A stretch of 64,000 nucleotides of DNA from Angiostrongylus vasorum (GCA_018806985.1 JADANN010000355.1:792001-856000), one strand, 5' to 3'. Counted from the first letter of the stretch, positions 13,329 through 24,062 are shown. The notes: generated by a model not told the origin, from the sequence alone. A program made the numbers and translations.

Positions 13329-16021
13329 AAGCCTGCCCTCCATATGGAAACACTGGACTACCCAACTTGCACGGCTTTGGTTTTGGATGGACATCTACCA
13401 TTGAAAGCGCAGTGAAGGTGCTGTTCATCGCAGTTCGACACCAAGAAGCATAATCTGACCAAATTGTGTATCCATTATGGAAAAAACCAACATTTATCTT
13501 TATGTCATAACGATTCGTTTTTTTTTCAGCCAACGACACTGCAATGGCCAACTATCGAGCAATACGTATATTTCATGTTCTGCCCATCTTTCATTTATAG
13601 AGATGAATATCCCAGGTTAGACGAGATGTATTTCAAAACATAGTTCAATCTTACTAACTAGGTAGCATTTATGACCATGTTTCTCAGATAATAAGCATCA
13701 AGAGAAGAGTCAGCGATTATCAACATGCTCCTTCACACTCATTATTTTCGATTTTTAAAAGTTGACATAAAGGTTTCCAAGTCGTAGCTAAAAAGTATTT
13801 TACTCCAGATACGCAAAACTTATCCAAAATCTTTTATCTAATCCTAACAGAAATTCAGATCTCATTCGAGATGTCTCAAAAAGGCAACAATACATTTCTT
13901 TCACTGCTTTATTCTCATCGAATTTGTCAACCTTCAGTTCACTCAGTATGTCTTTCCTTGGTTAGATTCACTAGATGTGAGTTCTTAGAAACTTGACAAT
14001 TTGCTAAGTGGAAAGATTCTTTTAATACAAGGCATAATTTCGAGAAAAAATGAAAAAGTATCCATATCTTCTATGTGTATATAGGGACGTCATCTGGAAA
14101 TAATTTCTAGCCTCTTCGTCAGCAGTTGACGAAATAGCGGCCAACTAAAACAAAGAATTGATTGGCAGTCGATCAATACGTATATTTTACGCAGTCTGTT
14201 TTTTAGTACCCATATTTATCTCTAACTGAAATAGTCACCTCACTATTCGCTGGTATTCTATCAGGAATGTTGTGCCTTATCTGTCTATTTTATGGGCTAC
14301 TGCATTCATGGTTGAATGGGTTTGCAGAATTGATGCGATTCGGTGATCGACAGTTTTACTTGGTAAGAATTTCTGACACTACAAAATGGTTCTCGTAGCC
14401 ATAGTAAGCAATATTTTGCTTGACGTTTCTAATCCCTCAGCAGTTCGTTTGCACTTAGCGCAGAAATGTGACCGTTATCAAACTCTGATTTTCAAGTACA
14501 CTCTTCCATAGTAACATAAGAGAAGAGTAATTTCAACGAATGAGTAGAAAAAGGATACATAGTAGACAGAAATAGCTGGAATTTTAAAAAAAATTGCTTA
14601 AGAACTGGTGGAATGTTAATAATATGGCCGAGTACTACCGCAATTGGAATCTTGTCGTACACGACTGGTTATACGCTTACGTCTATCGAGACGTCTCAAA
14701 GGTGGGACAGGAGCAAATATTGTCCGGTTCATGTCACTAAGAAAAATTTAACAAATAAAATAAAACTAAAGAGTGAGACACTTGTGACCCAATTTACCCA
14801 CGTCTCAGTTGATCGGCGGGCGTCGTGGTCTTCGAATCGCCCAAGCTATCGTGTTCTTTCTCTCAGCGGCTTTTCATGAGTATTGGTTTGGTGTCGCGTT
14901 CCGAGTATTCTATCCGGTGATGTTCATGCTTTACTTCGTTTTTGGAAGTAAGTCAGTTGAACAGAACTCTCTCTTAAGCTCCGTATGATCTACATTAATG
15001 CAGCTATAACAGATTGCTCGATGGAAAGCCGTTCTATCGTTCCGTTCCCTTCTTATGTAAGTGCAACATTGTCAATAAATCACTTTTAGGCATCTTCTTT
15101 TCCGTTTCCAGGCTCATCAAGAATAAGTCCGTATGGAATACTGCTTTATGGTTTAATTTATTAATAGGCATGTTTCATTTTTCAAATTTACAACACCTTT
15201 CTACTAAAACTCGGAACATTGTTAATAGGCCAGTAGAACCCACTGCACATTTACCTCTTCCTCTTTAGCATCTATTGGTGGCTATTTTAACCATCTAGGC
15301 ATGTTTCTAGCGTGAATTCAAAAACGGAGATAACTGTCAGTATTACCTACTTGCATACTTGGATGGCCCGTTTTCACTGTTTGTGCGGGCCCCAGCACAA
15401 TTTCCACTTTTTTTTTTCGGAATTCTGCTGGTTTAAACGTTGTGGTTCTCTAAAGTCCTGACGTTAGCTTGGCCAAAGTCTGTCCCAGGTCGGCACCATC
15501 ACAGGCAGTTGCCGATCTTGTGGAACAAAGGGAGATTTGTCACCATGCGACTAGTCTGATACCAGGACAGTGGTGGATCCTGGTATTGGTTTACTTTTTA
15601 GCTGGGCTTCCTGATGGAAAAAACAAACTCCTTTTTTAGCTTTGGAGACTATGCTGAGGGGAGATGAATCCCTTCGCTGTAAATCGCTGCCCGATACCCA
15701 CAAACTCCTCTTAGCCGCGATGAGGCGGTAAGTCATTGGGAAAAAATCTCAGTATTAGCGAGAAAAATAAAGCAGCGCGGAGGAAGTAGTAACGAAAATC
15801 ATTGACGTCACTTAAACGTAATGCTGCCGATTCAAAAATTGACGAACGTTGAAAAATAACTGTCCCAGCTACATTTCTCCTAAAAAAATTGTTTTTCAGG
15901 CACTGGCATGTTCATTGCTTTCTATGGGCAAGAATGGTACGCTCGCCAGCGCTGCGCTCCATACAGTAATCGGATTGCTGACTTCTTACTACCAAGACAT
16001 TGGACGTGTCAACGAATATAG
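2778..16021 (+). CDS. Sterol/acyl-CoA O-acyltransferase (SOAT/ACAT, MBOAT family)
   Basis: An ER multi-pass enzyme that esterifies sterols or related alcohols with fatty acyl-CoA. Exons: 2778-2914, 3910-4020, 4340-4493, 4589-4705, 6422-6508, 13530-13615, 13859-13976, 14207-14362, 14603-14701, 14809-14947, 15090-15167, 15900-16021. All phases agree, giving 467 aa; human SOAT1 is about 550. Homology is clear along the length: ETRESLLT before the first membrane helix, [58 protein letters not shown], the catalytic-His segment SAAFHEY, and the C-terminal [10 protein letters not shown]...WTCQ. The start follows an in-frame TGA at 2763; the N-terminus is much shorter than in mammals, so an upstream exon is possible. 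Exon 7 (13859-13976) is the least conserved but is hydrophobic and the only phase-compatible choice. Intron 5 (7.0 kb) holds an RTE element, SINEs and microsatellites. Intron 11 is GC-AG. Nearest C. elegans relative is probably mboa-1 (from memory). Confidence 0.94.
4061..4320 (+). repeat. Diverged tRNA-like SINE in SOAT intron 2
   Basis: Begins with a box-A-like GTAGCGCAATGGTTAGAGG and carries the family body TGGTACCAGACTTGTCTGGGAG. It fills most of the intron between exons 2 and 3, ending about 20 bp before the acceptor. Confidence 0.7.
8344..8635 (+). repeat. tRNA-like SINE, family A
   Basis: Family A copies are about 270-290 bp. The head is tRNA-like: a box-A-like TGTGGCGCAGTGGNNRGAGG, then a box-B-like GGGATCGATCCCCGC about 35 bp later. 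The body contains ACTGGCTCGATACATCG and GAAGTCGAATGCATGG, and the tail is GATTGATCAACGCCGAGAGC followed by TTTATCCTTTTA-like repeats. This copy is in SOAT intron 5. The head does not fold as a full tRNA, so these are retroposons and not tRNA genes. Confidence 0.85.
8833..8970. repeat. (TA)n microsatellite
   Basis: About 140 bp of almost pure TA with occasional TAC and AATA interruptions. Confidence 0.95.
9215..10143 (-). mobile_element. Inverted 5' segment of the RTE element
   Basis: Carries the element's 5' untranslated region (about 9650-10143) and the first ~145 codons of the endonuclease (to 9215) on the minus strand. Its right end, GAGATCCGTGG, is the same terminus at which the other full-length copy stops (43703), so the inverted piece reaches the true 5' end of the element. 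Confidence 0.9.
9215..12373 (+). mobile_element. RTE-clade non-LTR retrotransposon with inverted 5' part
   Basis: The forward part (10144-12373) encodes the end of an APE-type endonuclease ([28 protein letters not shown] at about 10201-10530), then a reverse transcriptase with [32 protein letters not shown] and the catalytic FADDIVL (about 11815), and an RTE-type C-terminus ([14 protein letters not shown]). It is broken by a frameshift near 11430, a stop at 11595 and a loss of about 240 bp near 12010 relative to the copy at 40294-43703. The 5' part (9215-10143) lies in the opposite orientation and encodes the endonuclease N-terminus ([16 protein letters not shown]). Inactive. It lies inside SOAT intron 5. 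Confidence 0.93.
12374..12655 (+). repeat. tRNA-like SINE, family A, abutting the RTE 3' end
   Basis: The SINE head (CCATGTGGCGCAGTGGTTGG) starts directly after the RTE 3' terminus GACTACAAGTGATACAGG, with no spacer. The tail runs into a TA-rich microsatellite. Confidence 0.88.
12656..12826. repeat. (TA)n/(TATG)n microsatellite
   Basis: TA repeats at both ends with TATG/TACG-rich interruptions between. It joins the SINE on its left to the ~390-bp repeat on its right. Confidence 0.95.
12828..13215 (+). repeat. ~390-bp interspersed repeat, family R3
   Basis: Head CCCAACGGTTTACCGCCTCA, middle GGAAGCCCCGCTAAGAGTAAACC, and end near AAGTATCAAG. Eight other copies occur in this window. Most end in (T)CCAAGTATCCAAGTAAGTAAG. 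No open reading frame and no tRNA-like boxes are visible. The (AAGT)-type tail suggests a retroposon; I cannot name the family. Confidence 0.8.
13221..13328. repeat. (TA)n microsatellite
   Basis: TATATA/CATATA runs immediately after the R3 copy, about 200 bp before SOAT exon 6. Confidence 0.95.
15345..15740 (-). repeat. R3 repeat, reversed, in SOAT intron 11
   Basis: Starts with the reversed R3 tail (TACTTGGATGGCCCG at about 15356) and ends with the reversed head (GATGAGGCGGTAAGTC). It occupies about half of the GC-AG intron. Confidence 0.8.
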
Positions 16022-17540
16022 CCCTTTTTGCTCAACGGCTTTAGGCTACCCATCTAATACAGAGACAAACGCAGAGTCGATTACCTGGTGAATACAGAGA
16101 GAAAAACGATAACAATACATCACAGAGAGAATAAAAAACTTCAACACTCACCTGTCCGATCTCCAGTCTTGTCAATCTTCCACTGATTCGAAAGGCATAC
16201 ACAAAGTATCCAATACTCCTTCTTGCGCGTTGTACCTGACTCAGTGGACTCCGTTTTTTCAAACAACACCTTTCCTAGCTATCGCTACGATAGGAGATAG
16301 AGCAGAGTGTCTTAGAAAACACAAAACTTAGTCAGACAGGCGAAACAAAGGACCCGCATGGTGTGGTGGTGAACGCGTTACTCCCCGGAAAGGACAATAG
16401 CGCGTTCGTTCCCCACCATAGGCACCTGCGGTCCTGAGTTTTGCAAATATCTCAGCTTTGTTGAAACAAAACTTAGTTTCAAAAGTGATGTTTTCCAGTC
16501 CTATTCACAAAGTCAAATAGTTGTAATCCGAATAATGACAGCATCTATAACGTTTAAAATCCTAAAGAAAGTCTGATTCATGCCAACATGCGAAACTTGG
16601 TTGTATGCAGTCAAAATTCAGTTGTAGCCCACCCCTTATCCTAACCTATTCATTTTACTAGTAGAAATTATGTCTGGAAACAAACGAATTCATAGGTAAG
16701 AGAACCAGGATTCCCTCGTCGCTCATCAGCTCTAAGAATATTTATCGAAATTTAAGAAACAGACAAATTACGAAAAGAACTCGAGCTGTAGTATCTTAAG
16801 TACACAGGTCTTACAACGGTAACGCTCTACCTCAGCATATTCATACGATTTAAAACACCCTTTTAAACTGGAATCTTTAAAATAAGAGTGCTTAATTAGA
16901 ATTCTTCAAATACGAGCTCTAGAAATGGATTATTGTTTTAACGGGGTACAACCTAAAACTAGGCTATTTCAATCAAATATTAAAAGAAACCTTAAGATGA
17001 ATGCAACATTATTGACAAAGTAGTGTAAACACTCTGTACAAAAATGAACAATCTGCATACGAGGTAGAGTACGATTATGTCAGCTCCATTAGTGTTGAGT
17101 TTATCCCAAATATCCCCTTAGGGTGATCTTTTAAATATCTCTGGGAAGACTACAATTTATGAGGATATCCGAGAGTGGGAGTTTCTCAATCGATCGTTAC
17201 ACTACTTATACGAGGAATGAATACTAGAACAGTACTGGTTCTATGATTAGGAATTAGTGACTTAGAAGCGAAAAGATAAAATACTTAGAAAAGAGGAGTT
17301 ACATATTAGAGCGGGGTACAGGGTAATTGTATTGTAATTGGTAAATAATTCAAGAAGATATTTGGGAGCATGACATAAACAAAAACTGAAAGTGGAACAA
17401 AGGACGGAGAAAATGCGGCAGGAAACGGAAACAGGAAGAGGGAGGAAGAAAAAATGAACTTCCCAGGTTAGTTTTTTTTTTTTTGAAGTTTTTAAGTCAA
17501 GAACGAAGTATATGCATACTTACGATGGTGTTCTAACTTA
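16022..17540. other. SOAT-XPA intergenic interval (convergent 3' ends)
   Basis: Tail-to-tail spacing of about 1.5 kb. AGAATAAAAAA near 16124 is a possible SOAT polyadenylation signal. Apart from the fold-back arm I see only AT-rich sequence and no exon. Confidence 0.5.
16335..16455 (+). repeat. Single arm of the fold-back repeat (family FB)
   Basis: Carries GGACCCGCATGGTGTGGTGG...GCGCGTTCGTTCCCCACC...TTTTGCAAATATCTCAGC, the same arm that forms palindromes elsewhere in the window. It lies between the convergent SOAT and XPA genes. Confidence 0.75.
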
Positions 17541-20500
17541 TTACATCTTCTCGTACCTAAACACATATCCGCATTCCTTACACTTCTTTGTGTACTCATC
17601 CTTCGTACTGTCATAATTCTCTTCCCCATAGGTATGCTCATGAACACCTTCTTCTTGAATCTTCACACCAGACAGACCACGTATCTGAAGGTGAGCGACT
17701 GTAAGTGACCATACAAAGACAAAAAATACACATTCAACAGTACACTGCCCCTTCGAGAAAACGAAAAAGCAAACGTTAACCTTTTATTTGCTGCCTACTG
17801 TAATTTGAATCTTTCCTATTATAATTTGCAACCTTGGCGTCCCCAAATTAAGCGCACTGAGGGGTGATTGCTGATGACAGCGTTATGTAGAAAACTAGCT
17901 GAGACAAACGCAGAGCAAGGACCTCCGTGGTGCAGTGTGTAATTCGCAAGCCCCCGGGAAGGGTAATCGTGGTTCGTTCGGGCCCGGGGTCCAAGTTTTG
18001 CGAATATTTCAGCATCGTTGTGGTAGTAAAAAATAAAATTCAACATCAAAACAAAACGGTCGAGAAATCTGACTTCAACGAAATGGTTTTCCCGATATTA
18101 TTATTGACCTAGTGAATTACGAAAACATTTGCTGAGGCAATACTTTTAAACTTTTACTTCTCTTGGTGGTTTAAGGTTTCAAGAAAGCGAGTGTTTCGCC
18201 TGAGTAGGGGATTGAAATACATGGAAATAGCCAGAAGCCTAGTTATGCCTACATCGCCAATAGCTGCTGTCTTGGGAGAATCCAATTCGCAAGATAATAA
18301 AACTTTTTTCCGATCCATGACGATCGAAGAATACGAACTGCGGACGTCATTTTACTCCAATTTCGCGATTCCAATAGAAGAAAAAAAGTACCTGGGCAGC
18401 AAAACATTAGTCGATGAAGAAATTTGCTGTGGCCCGGACAATTCGTGAAAACTGGCCATTAAAATATAGAAATGGCTATTATCTAATACTGTATTGCATT
18501 TGCATTCTATTTATGCATGTATGCATCTGTATTTCCTCCCAACAGTTCACCGTCTCATCGTGGCTGGGAGGTGTTCCTGGATGTTGGGCTGCGATGTAAA
18601 GCGGGGGATTCATACCCCCCAGCAGGGTTTCCCAAGATGAGGAGTCCAGCGTTTCCATCAGGAAGCCCAGCTTGAAGTAGACCAGTATCAAAATCCACCA
18701 CCGTCCTGATATGGAACTAGTCGCATGGTGGCAAATCTCCCTCTGATCCACAAGGGCGGCGACTCCCATGTGGTGGTGACGACGCTGGGCAGACTCTGGC
18801 TAGACTGATTTCGGGACTCCAGGGAACCACAATGGCTAAACCAACTAAACTCCGAAAAAATGGAAACGATGCTGGGGCGCACAACTAGTGAAGACAGGTC
18901 ATAAAAGTATCCAAGTAAGTAAGTGTTGTATTTAGATACCATGGGTTGTAAACAATAATCTCACCAATACAAAATATGTTAAAGCAAAGGACATCAAATT
19001 TGTTCGAAAAAAAATCCGAAGTGGTCTGAGTTTCACACTTACGTGTTGTCTCATCTCCTTCACTTTCTTTTCAAAATTCTTCTCAGCACGAATTTCTTTC
19101 TGCGAAGTTCGTAACCTTTTTTCCGCTTCAAACTCCTCCCAGCTTCCATAAACTTCCAGCATTCTTTCGACCACCTAAATAGTCACCCTCATTAACTCAA
19201 CTGAAGATGATCAGACTACTATAAGAATGTGAAATACCTGACACTTTAAATAAAGCTTCATGTCACCATAACGGGGATTGTGAGGATTCTTCTTCGACCA
19301 ATAACGTAGTGGTGGCTTTCGTAGATCGAGATCGCAGTCTTTCAACAAATAAAACGATTTCACCTCAGTCCGAGGAATAAGCCTATGTTCACCCAAATCG
19401 TCTCTAAAACAAAACACTGAAGAAACAAAAGAAAAACAACAACTGAATAATTAGACAATGTTCGTCTAGACCATTTTCTTCACGAAAAGTGGCAAGAACG
19501 GTTCATAGCACTATACGATCCCTATAAACCGTGATGATCGACAGAACAGCTAAACATAACTACCGCTGATCAAATCTGATACCTGCAGGCATCACATACT
19601 GGATGGTTGTACCGCTCCCACAACCAGGAGTCAAACAACGGCAGGTTACACTTAGTACAGTTGTCAGGTGCATCATAGTTAGCAAATTTCGCATCAGCTC
19701 CTATAAAACAGAGACTAAGAGACCAAGTAGATACTACCATCCGATCATAAAGCAATGAGATATAACATTTCTTTGAATAAACAACTGCTGGGTAAAGGAT
19801 AAAGGACAAAGCTCTTGGCGTTAATGATGCGCAATGCATTCGACTTCATTAAGCATCGCTGGAGGTTACTGAATGCATATCTGGCCTATATAATGAGTCC
19901 TCGTGGCCTACCGATATATCGGGCCAGTGCTGCTATCCTCCCAGTCAAATCTGGTAACAATTTGCTGAACCTGGAGGAATGGAAGGCTTGGCAAGTCTGG
20001 GTCGCGGGTATCGATCCCATGTGCATTGCAAGGCGCCTCTGACCTCTGCGCTACACGCGCCCCCCAGCTGCTAAATAATATATTAAACTAAAGATATGCT
20101 AAATCGGTATGAGCTCTTGCAGCGGTTGGTTCATCCTCGTTCTCTGATCTAAACCAGTCCCTCAACAATCAACGGTGGATAAACTGCTACCATACTTCTC
20201 TGGAGGGAAAAAAAAACTGGTTTGATGCATCGACACGTCTCTGCAAGTCATTCTATTGGCCCAGCATCCATCCAAACTATGAAGGGAGCAAAATGCATGC
20301 TGCACCTCTAGAGAGTGATTAACGCTAAACGTTTTAACCTTTGACCTTTTAAAAAAGTTCCCATCCATTCCAGCTATGTAGTTGCACAGACCTCATGATA
20401 ACGTACCACTTGGTCTTTTAAACAAGCTCCAGAAAGTAAAACACAAGTAACACTAGAATCACGTACTTCTCTGCCTTGACTCAATGATTTGCTCACGTCG

Positions 20501-20923
20501 TTCTTGATACTCATCGTCATCCTCCATAAAACCTCCAGCCGTACGAAAACTGGGTTGATTCTGCCTGAATGAGCTTCATTTGTGCAACACGTACGCCTAG
20601 ACTTACTACATCCCTACAAGGCCAATGTGATGAACTGTGAAATGGTGAACCTTTATTGAGTACTAACGACAAATTCTGCGATAATGCTCTTTTCATCTGA
20701 AACTTGAAAGAAGGAAATCATGGGTGCCTCTAGTCGTCCATCACGTTACCTAGCCCTCCAATAAGAAAAAGCCCCTTTTTTTTAATCTTAGCACTCTCTA
20801 TAAAGTCGACTGAACAGCTGAATCGGAGACTTTGAACGTAGAACTCGAAACGACATACTTGTACAACTTCTCCACGATTGGAACCTTGTCATCATTTGAC
20901 GGGTTAAATCGGCGCTTCGACAT
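17541..20923 (-). CDS. xpa-1: XPA, DNA damage-binding scaffold of nucleotide excision repair
   Basis: XPA verifies damage and positions RPA, TFIIH and ERCC1-XPF in nucleotide excision repair; it acts in the nucleus. Exons in transcript order: 20923-20859, 20549-20467, 19700-19583, 19403-19238, 19174-19043, 17684-17541. Phases agree throughout, giving 235 aa (human 273). The zinc finger is CTKC-17 residues-CDAC (about residues 62-86), matching the C-x2-C-x17-C-x2-C spacing of XPA. The DNA-binding domain follows: LIPRTEVKSFYLLKDCDLDL, KKNPHNPRYGDMKLYLKCQ, then a charged helix (KEIRAEKNFEKKVKEMRQH). The tail (HEHTYGEENYD...KKCKECGYVFRYEKM) matches the TFIIH-binding C-terminus, including its Cys-x2-Cys. 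GGFMEDDDE before the zinc finger matches the conserved GGF motif. Exon 1 (MSKRRFNPSNDDK) is the least certain part. Introns contain a SINE, an R3 repeat and a fold-back arm. Confidence 0.95.
17885..18030 (+). repeat. Fold-back repeat arm, diverged, in the last XPA intron
   Basis: GGACCTCCGTGGTGCAGTG...AAGTTTTGCGAATATTTCAGC matches the FB arm with many substitutions. Confidence 0.65.
18533..18925 (+). repeat. R3 repeat in the last XPA intron
   Basis: Nearly complete, from CCCAACAGTTCACCGTCTCA to AAAGTATCCAAGTAAGTAAG. It is antisense to the XPA transcript. Confidence 0.8.
19795..20062 (-). repeat. tRNA-like SINE, family A, in an XPA intron
   Basis: Reverse-strand copy from the GGATAAAGGACAAAGCTC tail to the CTGCGCTACACGCGCC head. 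Same orientation as XPA transcription. Confidence 0.8.
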
Positions 20924-21358
20924 TCCTTCACTTGAATTTATAACACATATAACCGAAAATGATTTAAAGCATCTTACGGTGAGAGATAGTATCTAAAAAT
21001 TAAAAAAGAAAATCCAACCATCCGTCGTCTGATCCAGTGTGGTTGTTGTAAATACAGAAACCACTTTTTAACCGCCTTTTTCTGGCTGCATTTCAACGTT
21101 TTGATTCGTGTGAAGTTGCCCAGGACTTGTGAGGACTCAGAGCTCTCGCTATTCTGTCGAAGCCCTTTTAGAGCGGTTAGCGGGCTTTATTTCTTCCAAA
21201 TAATTGAGATTTTCTGGGTAGACATGTTGATATTAAAGGTTTTTACGCTATGATTAGGAGAACAAAGTTTTATATTTTCCGTATAACGTCGGTATGTCTA
21301 ATCAATATGTATTCTTTCTTTGGTAGGATTATAAAAGGTTGATAGACAACCTTCATTC

Positions 21359-21505
21359 GGCTAACGTTTCGACGTCGTTGCTTTCCTCAGATCCGACGAT
21401 TTGACTCGATGGTCCCCAGTTTGTCTTTGGTTCAGTTACAACTGTGGGCCATCGGATCGGATCATAGGCTGTGATAAAGGCGAAGACGTCGAAACATTAA
21501 CCGAT
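21359..21505. repeat. Inverted pair of hammerhead-like motifs
   Basis: On the minus strand (21393-21359) there is CTGAGGA, a variable helix-II region, then GAAACGTTAGC. On the plus strand a decayed partner ends in GTCGAAACATTAACC (about 21467-21502). The flanks (GGTTGATAGACAACCTTC and its diverged reverse near 21520) show the two are arms of one inverted structure. Core residues are intact only in the minus copy, where flanking helix I pairing is poor. Confidence 0.5.
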
Positions 21506-21590
21506 AAGAACGAATAAAGATTGTTTGACAGACTTTTAGTTTACTTTAACATTACTAGAATTGTTTTTTCTCCTACGAAATGTCCTTGCC

Positions 21591-23788
21591 ATGTCACAGT
21601 TGTTGGCATGTATTCTTGGTGTTTTGATAGCTCATGTATGGGCGTGGTCAGTATATGTTGGTTCTGAAGAATAGCAAAGAAATACGTGTTAACAACCTTA
21701 TGTCAGCTTATGAGGAACGATTCGTAAGAAAAAACTATGCATTATTTTAGTGGACGCATGTAAATCTTCTAGTTACTAATCAACAATTTTCCACGTAGTA
21801 CATTCTCGATCGATCCCATATCTTCCTTACTTGGATACTTGGATGGCCCGTGTTCTCTGGTTGTGCGGACTCTAGCATGATTTTCATTGTTTTGGAGTTT
21901 TGCTAGCTTAGCCGTTGTGGTTCCTTGGAGTCCTGAGGTCAGCCTAGCCAAAGTATGCCTCAGTTCGTCACCAAGACAGGCAGTCGCCACAATTGTGGAT
22001 CAGGAGGAGATTTGCCACCATGCAACTAGCTAGATACCAGGACGGTGGTGGTTCCTGGCATTGCTCATATTAACTCTTAGCTGGGCTTCCTGATAGAAAC
22101 GCCAGACTCGTTGTCACCTTTGGAGACACTGCTGGGTGGATGAATCCTACCGCTGTACTTCTGAGGCGAGATACCGCTGCGAGGGACCCCATAATTGAGG
22201 CCCATATTTGTTTTTGTTGTGTGTGGTTCTGTTCTCCAACTTGTAGTTGGTGAAAAATTTCTCGTATTTTTTTTTCTTTGTTCATTCATCTAAACGGTCA
22301 ATGTTGAAACGTTTCATTTTTGTTCTGTTTTATTCTCATCGTTTTCAAAAGAATGACATAGCTTGAAAGTCAGCTACATTTACCGCTAACCGTCACTGTG
22401 GAACCGGCCTACGACATGGTTGTTTATGGCTACTATTACTACTTATGGCTTGTCGTTATCTTCGTTATGGTTTTTGTCAATGGATTTCGAAGGTTATTGA
22501 GAAGATAACCACGAGAAAGCTCGCACAGCAGAACTCGGGATACCACATCGTACCGTGCCATGAAGTAAGGATAGGCAGTAAGTAAAAGTTAGAACATTGT
22601 CACAATTAAAAAAACGAATTTTCTGCTGAATTTATTTGCGGCAAGTTATTATGTTTAACACAGTTTTAATGAAAAGACCAACTTTCTGTAAACCTCTGCA
22701 TAAATAAGTGATAAATCTATAGACTATAGTTTCAGTATATCATAACTTATATTAATATAGTAATATGGCCTCCCAACGTTTCACCGTCTCACCGTGGTTG
22801 GGAGGTGTTGCTGGGTGTCGGACTGCCATGTACAGCAAGGGGAATCATTCCCTACCCCCAGCAGGGTCTCCCATGCTGATAAGGAGTCCGGCGTTTCCAT
22901 CAGGAAGCTCAGCTAAGAGTAAAGCAATACCAGAATCCACCACTATCCTGGTATCGAACTAGTCACATGGTGGCAAATCTCCTTGTGATTCACAAGGGCG
23001 GCTACTGCCTGTGGTGGTGACGACTTGCGGCAGACTTTGGGTTGGCTCACCTCCGGACTCCTGATAAGCATAATGGCTGAACCAGCGGAATTTCGAAGAA
23101 ACGGAAATTATGCTAGGACCTGCACAAGCAGTGAGGACGGGCCATGGAAGACGAAATCGCTGAAACGTCAGCCATCGACCGACAACACCAACAACAACGA
23201 CAACGACAACAACGAGAACTTATACCAACCTCGAATCAGTTCAAAAGATCAGTTTATAAGATCACATAAATAGATATATGAACTACTTATGCCGAGGTTT
23301 GTAGAAAGTCGGTTTTTGAATTATCCAAGTATTGTGATATGGTCGTATAGTATGTTATAGTATTAATCTGACTCTGACTGTGCTTATTGACGAGTTTTAC
23401 TGACTGACGAAAACCTGTTGTCCGTCATGCCATCCCTCCAAAACGTTGCTTACTGTTTCTGTTATCAGTTTTCTTATCATTGGCAGTTCAGTAGACCGAT
23501 GGTGTTTGCCTGCTTATCAACAATATCGACTTTCATCTCGCTCATGTGAGACTTTTGTTGTTTATTTCATGTATTTTGTCTGGAATATTCCATTTTTTTT
23601 TGTTAGGAATAAAATAGCGGGACCAGTTAATTTGATAGGCTTGGGGTCTCTGTTGTTGAAATAAGCTTGTCTTTTTTTTGTTCTTCAGGTTTGATGCAAC
23701 TCACTATTTTATGTGTCGTCGTCAACCGCTTTGGTCGTTCGTTTTCTTCGCTGCACTTCTTGTTTTTATGTCGTTTACTGCTATAGGG
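21591..23788 (+). CDS. Candidate multi-pass membrane protein, 3' end not found
   Basis: Unidentified. Candidate exons are 21591-21660, 22374-22564, 23469-23545 and 23689-about 23788; their phases agree. The first would encode a signal-peptide-like MSQLLACILGVLIAHVWAW. The second carries CLWLLLLLMACRYLRYG followed by KLAQQNSGYHIVPCHE. The third and fourth encode a hydrophobic run (FACLSTISTFISLM / WSFVFFAALLVFMSFTAIG) with a short cysteine- and arginine-containing loop (FMCRRQP). The last two exons are the best supported, having strong acceptors and a split ATG codon joined in phase. Exon 2 is open in all three frames, so its frame is inferred from phase alone. A SINE begins exactly where the fourth exon would continue, and the rest of the gene was not found. 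Confidence 0.4.
21828..22190 (-). repeat. R3 repeat, reversed, head truncated
   Basis: Begins with the reversed tail TACTTGGATACTTGGATGGC and runs to about the GCGAGATACCGCTGCG region; the last part of the head is replaced by unrelated sequence. Confidence 0.75.
22763..23148 (+). repeat. R3 repeat
   Basis: From GGCCTCCCAACGTTTCACCG to GGGCCATGGAAGAC. Its tail is replaced by a piece containing a decayed hammerhead-like motif (GCTGAAACGTCAGCC at about 23169-23183). Confidence 0.78.
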
Positions 23789-24062
23789 TGCGTGTGGCGA
23801 AGTCGGAGGCGCCCTGCAATAAACACGTGGGATCCATCCCAAGCCCGTGGCTCACCAAGCCTTCCATCCCTTCGGAGTCGGCAAATTGATACCAGATTTG
23901 TTTCGGAGGATAGCAGCACTGGCTCAATGCATCGGTAGGCCACCACGAGTCATTGGAAAGGACAGTTATGCATTCAATCACCTCCAACGATACTTATTGA
24001 AGTCGAATGCATGGCGCATCGCTCAGGGATTGATCAACGCCGATCTTTATCCTTTATTCTTT
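23786..24062 (+). repeat. tRNA-like SINE, family A
   Basis: Complete copy, head GGTGCGTGTGGCGAAGTCGG, tail ATCAACGCCGATCTTTATCC. It interrupts an open reading frame of the membrane-protein candidate. Confidence 0.85.

Noticed and set aside
13530..13700. SOAT exon starting at ATAATAAGC after TTTCTCAG (13694)
   Set aside because: It gives an immediate stop in the required phase. The exon at 13859-13976 fits phase, length and hydrophobicity.
15004..15055. A short extra SOAT exon after CATTAATGCAG
   Set aside because: It is in phase, but it would insert about 17 residues where other SOATs have none; skipping it gives a gapless alignment from exon 10 to exon 11.
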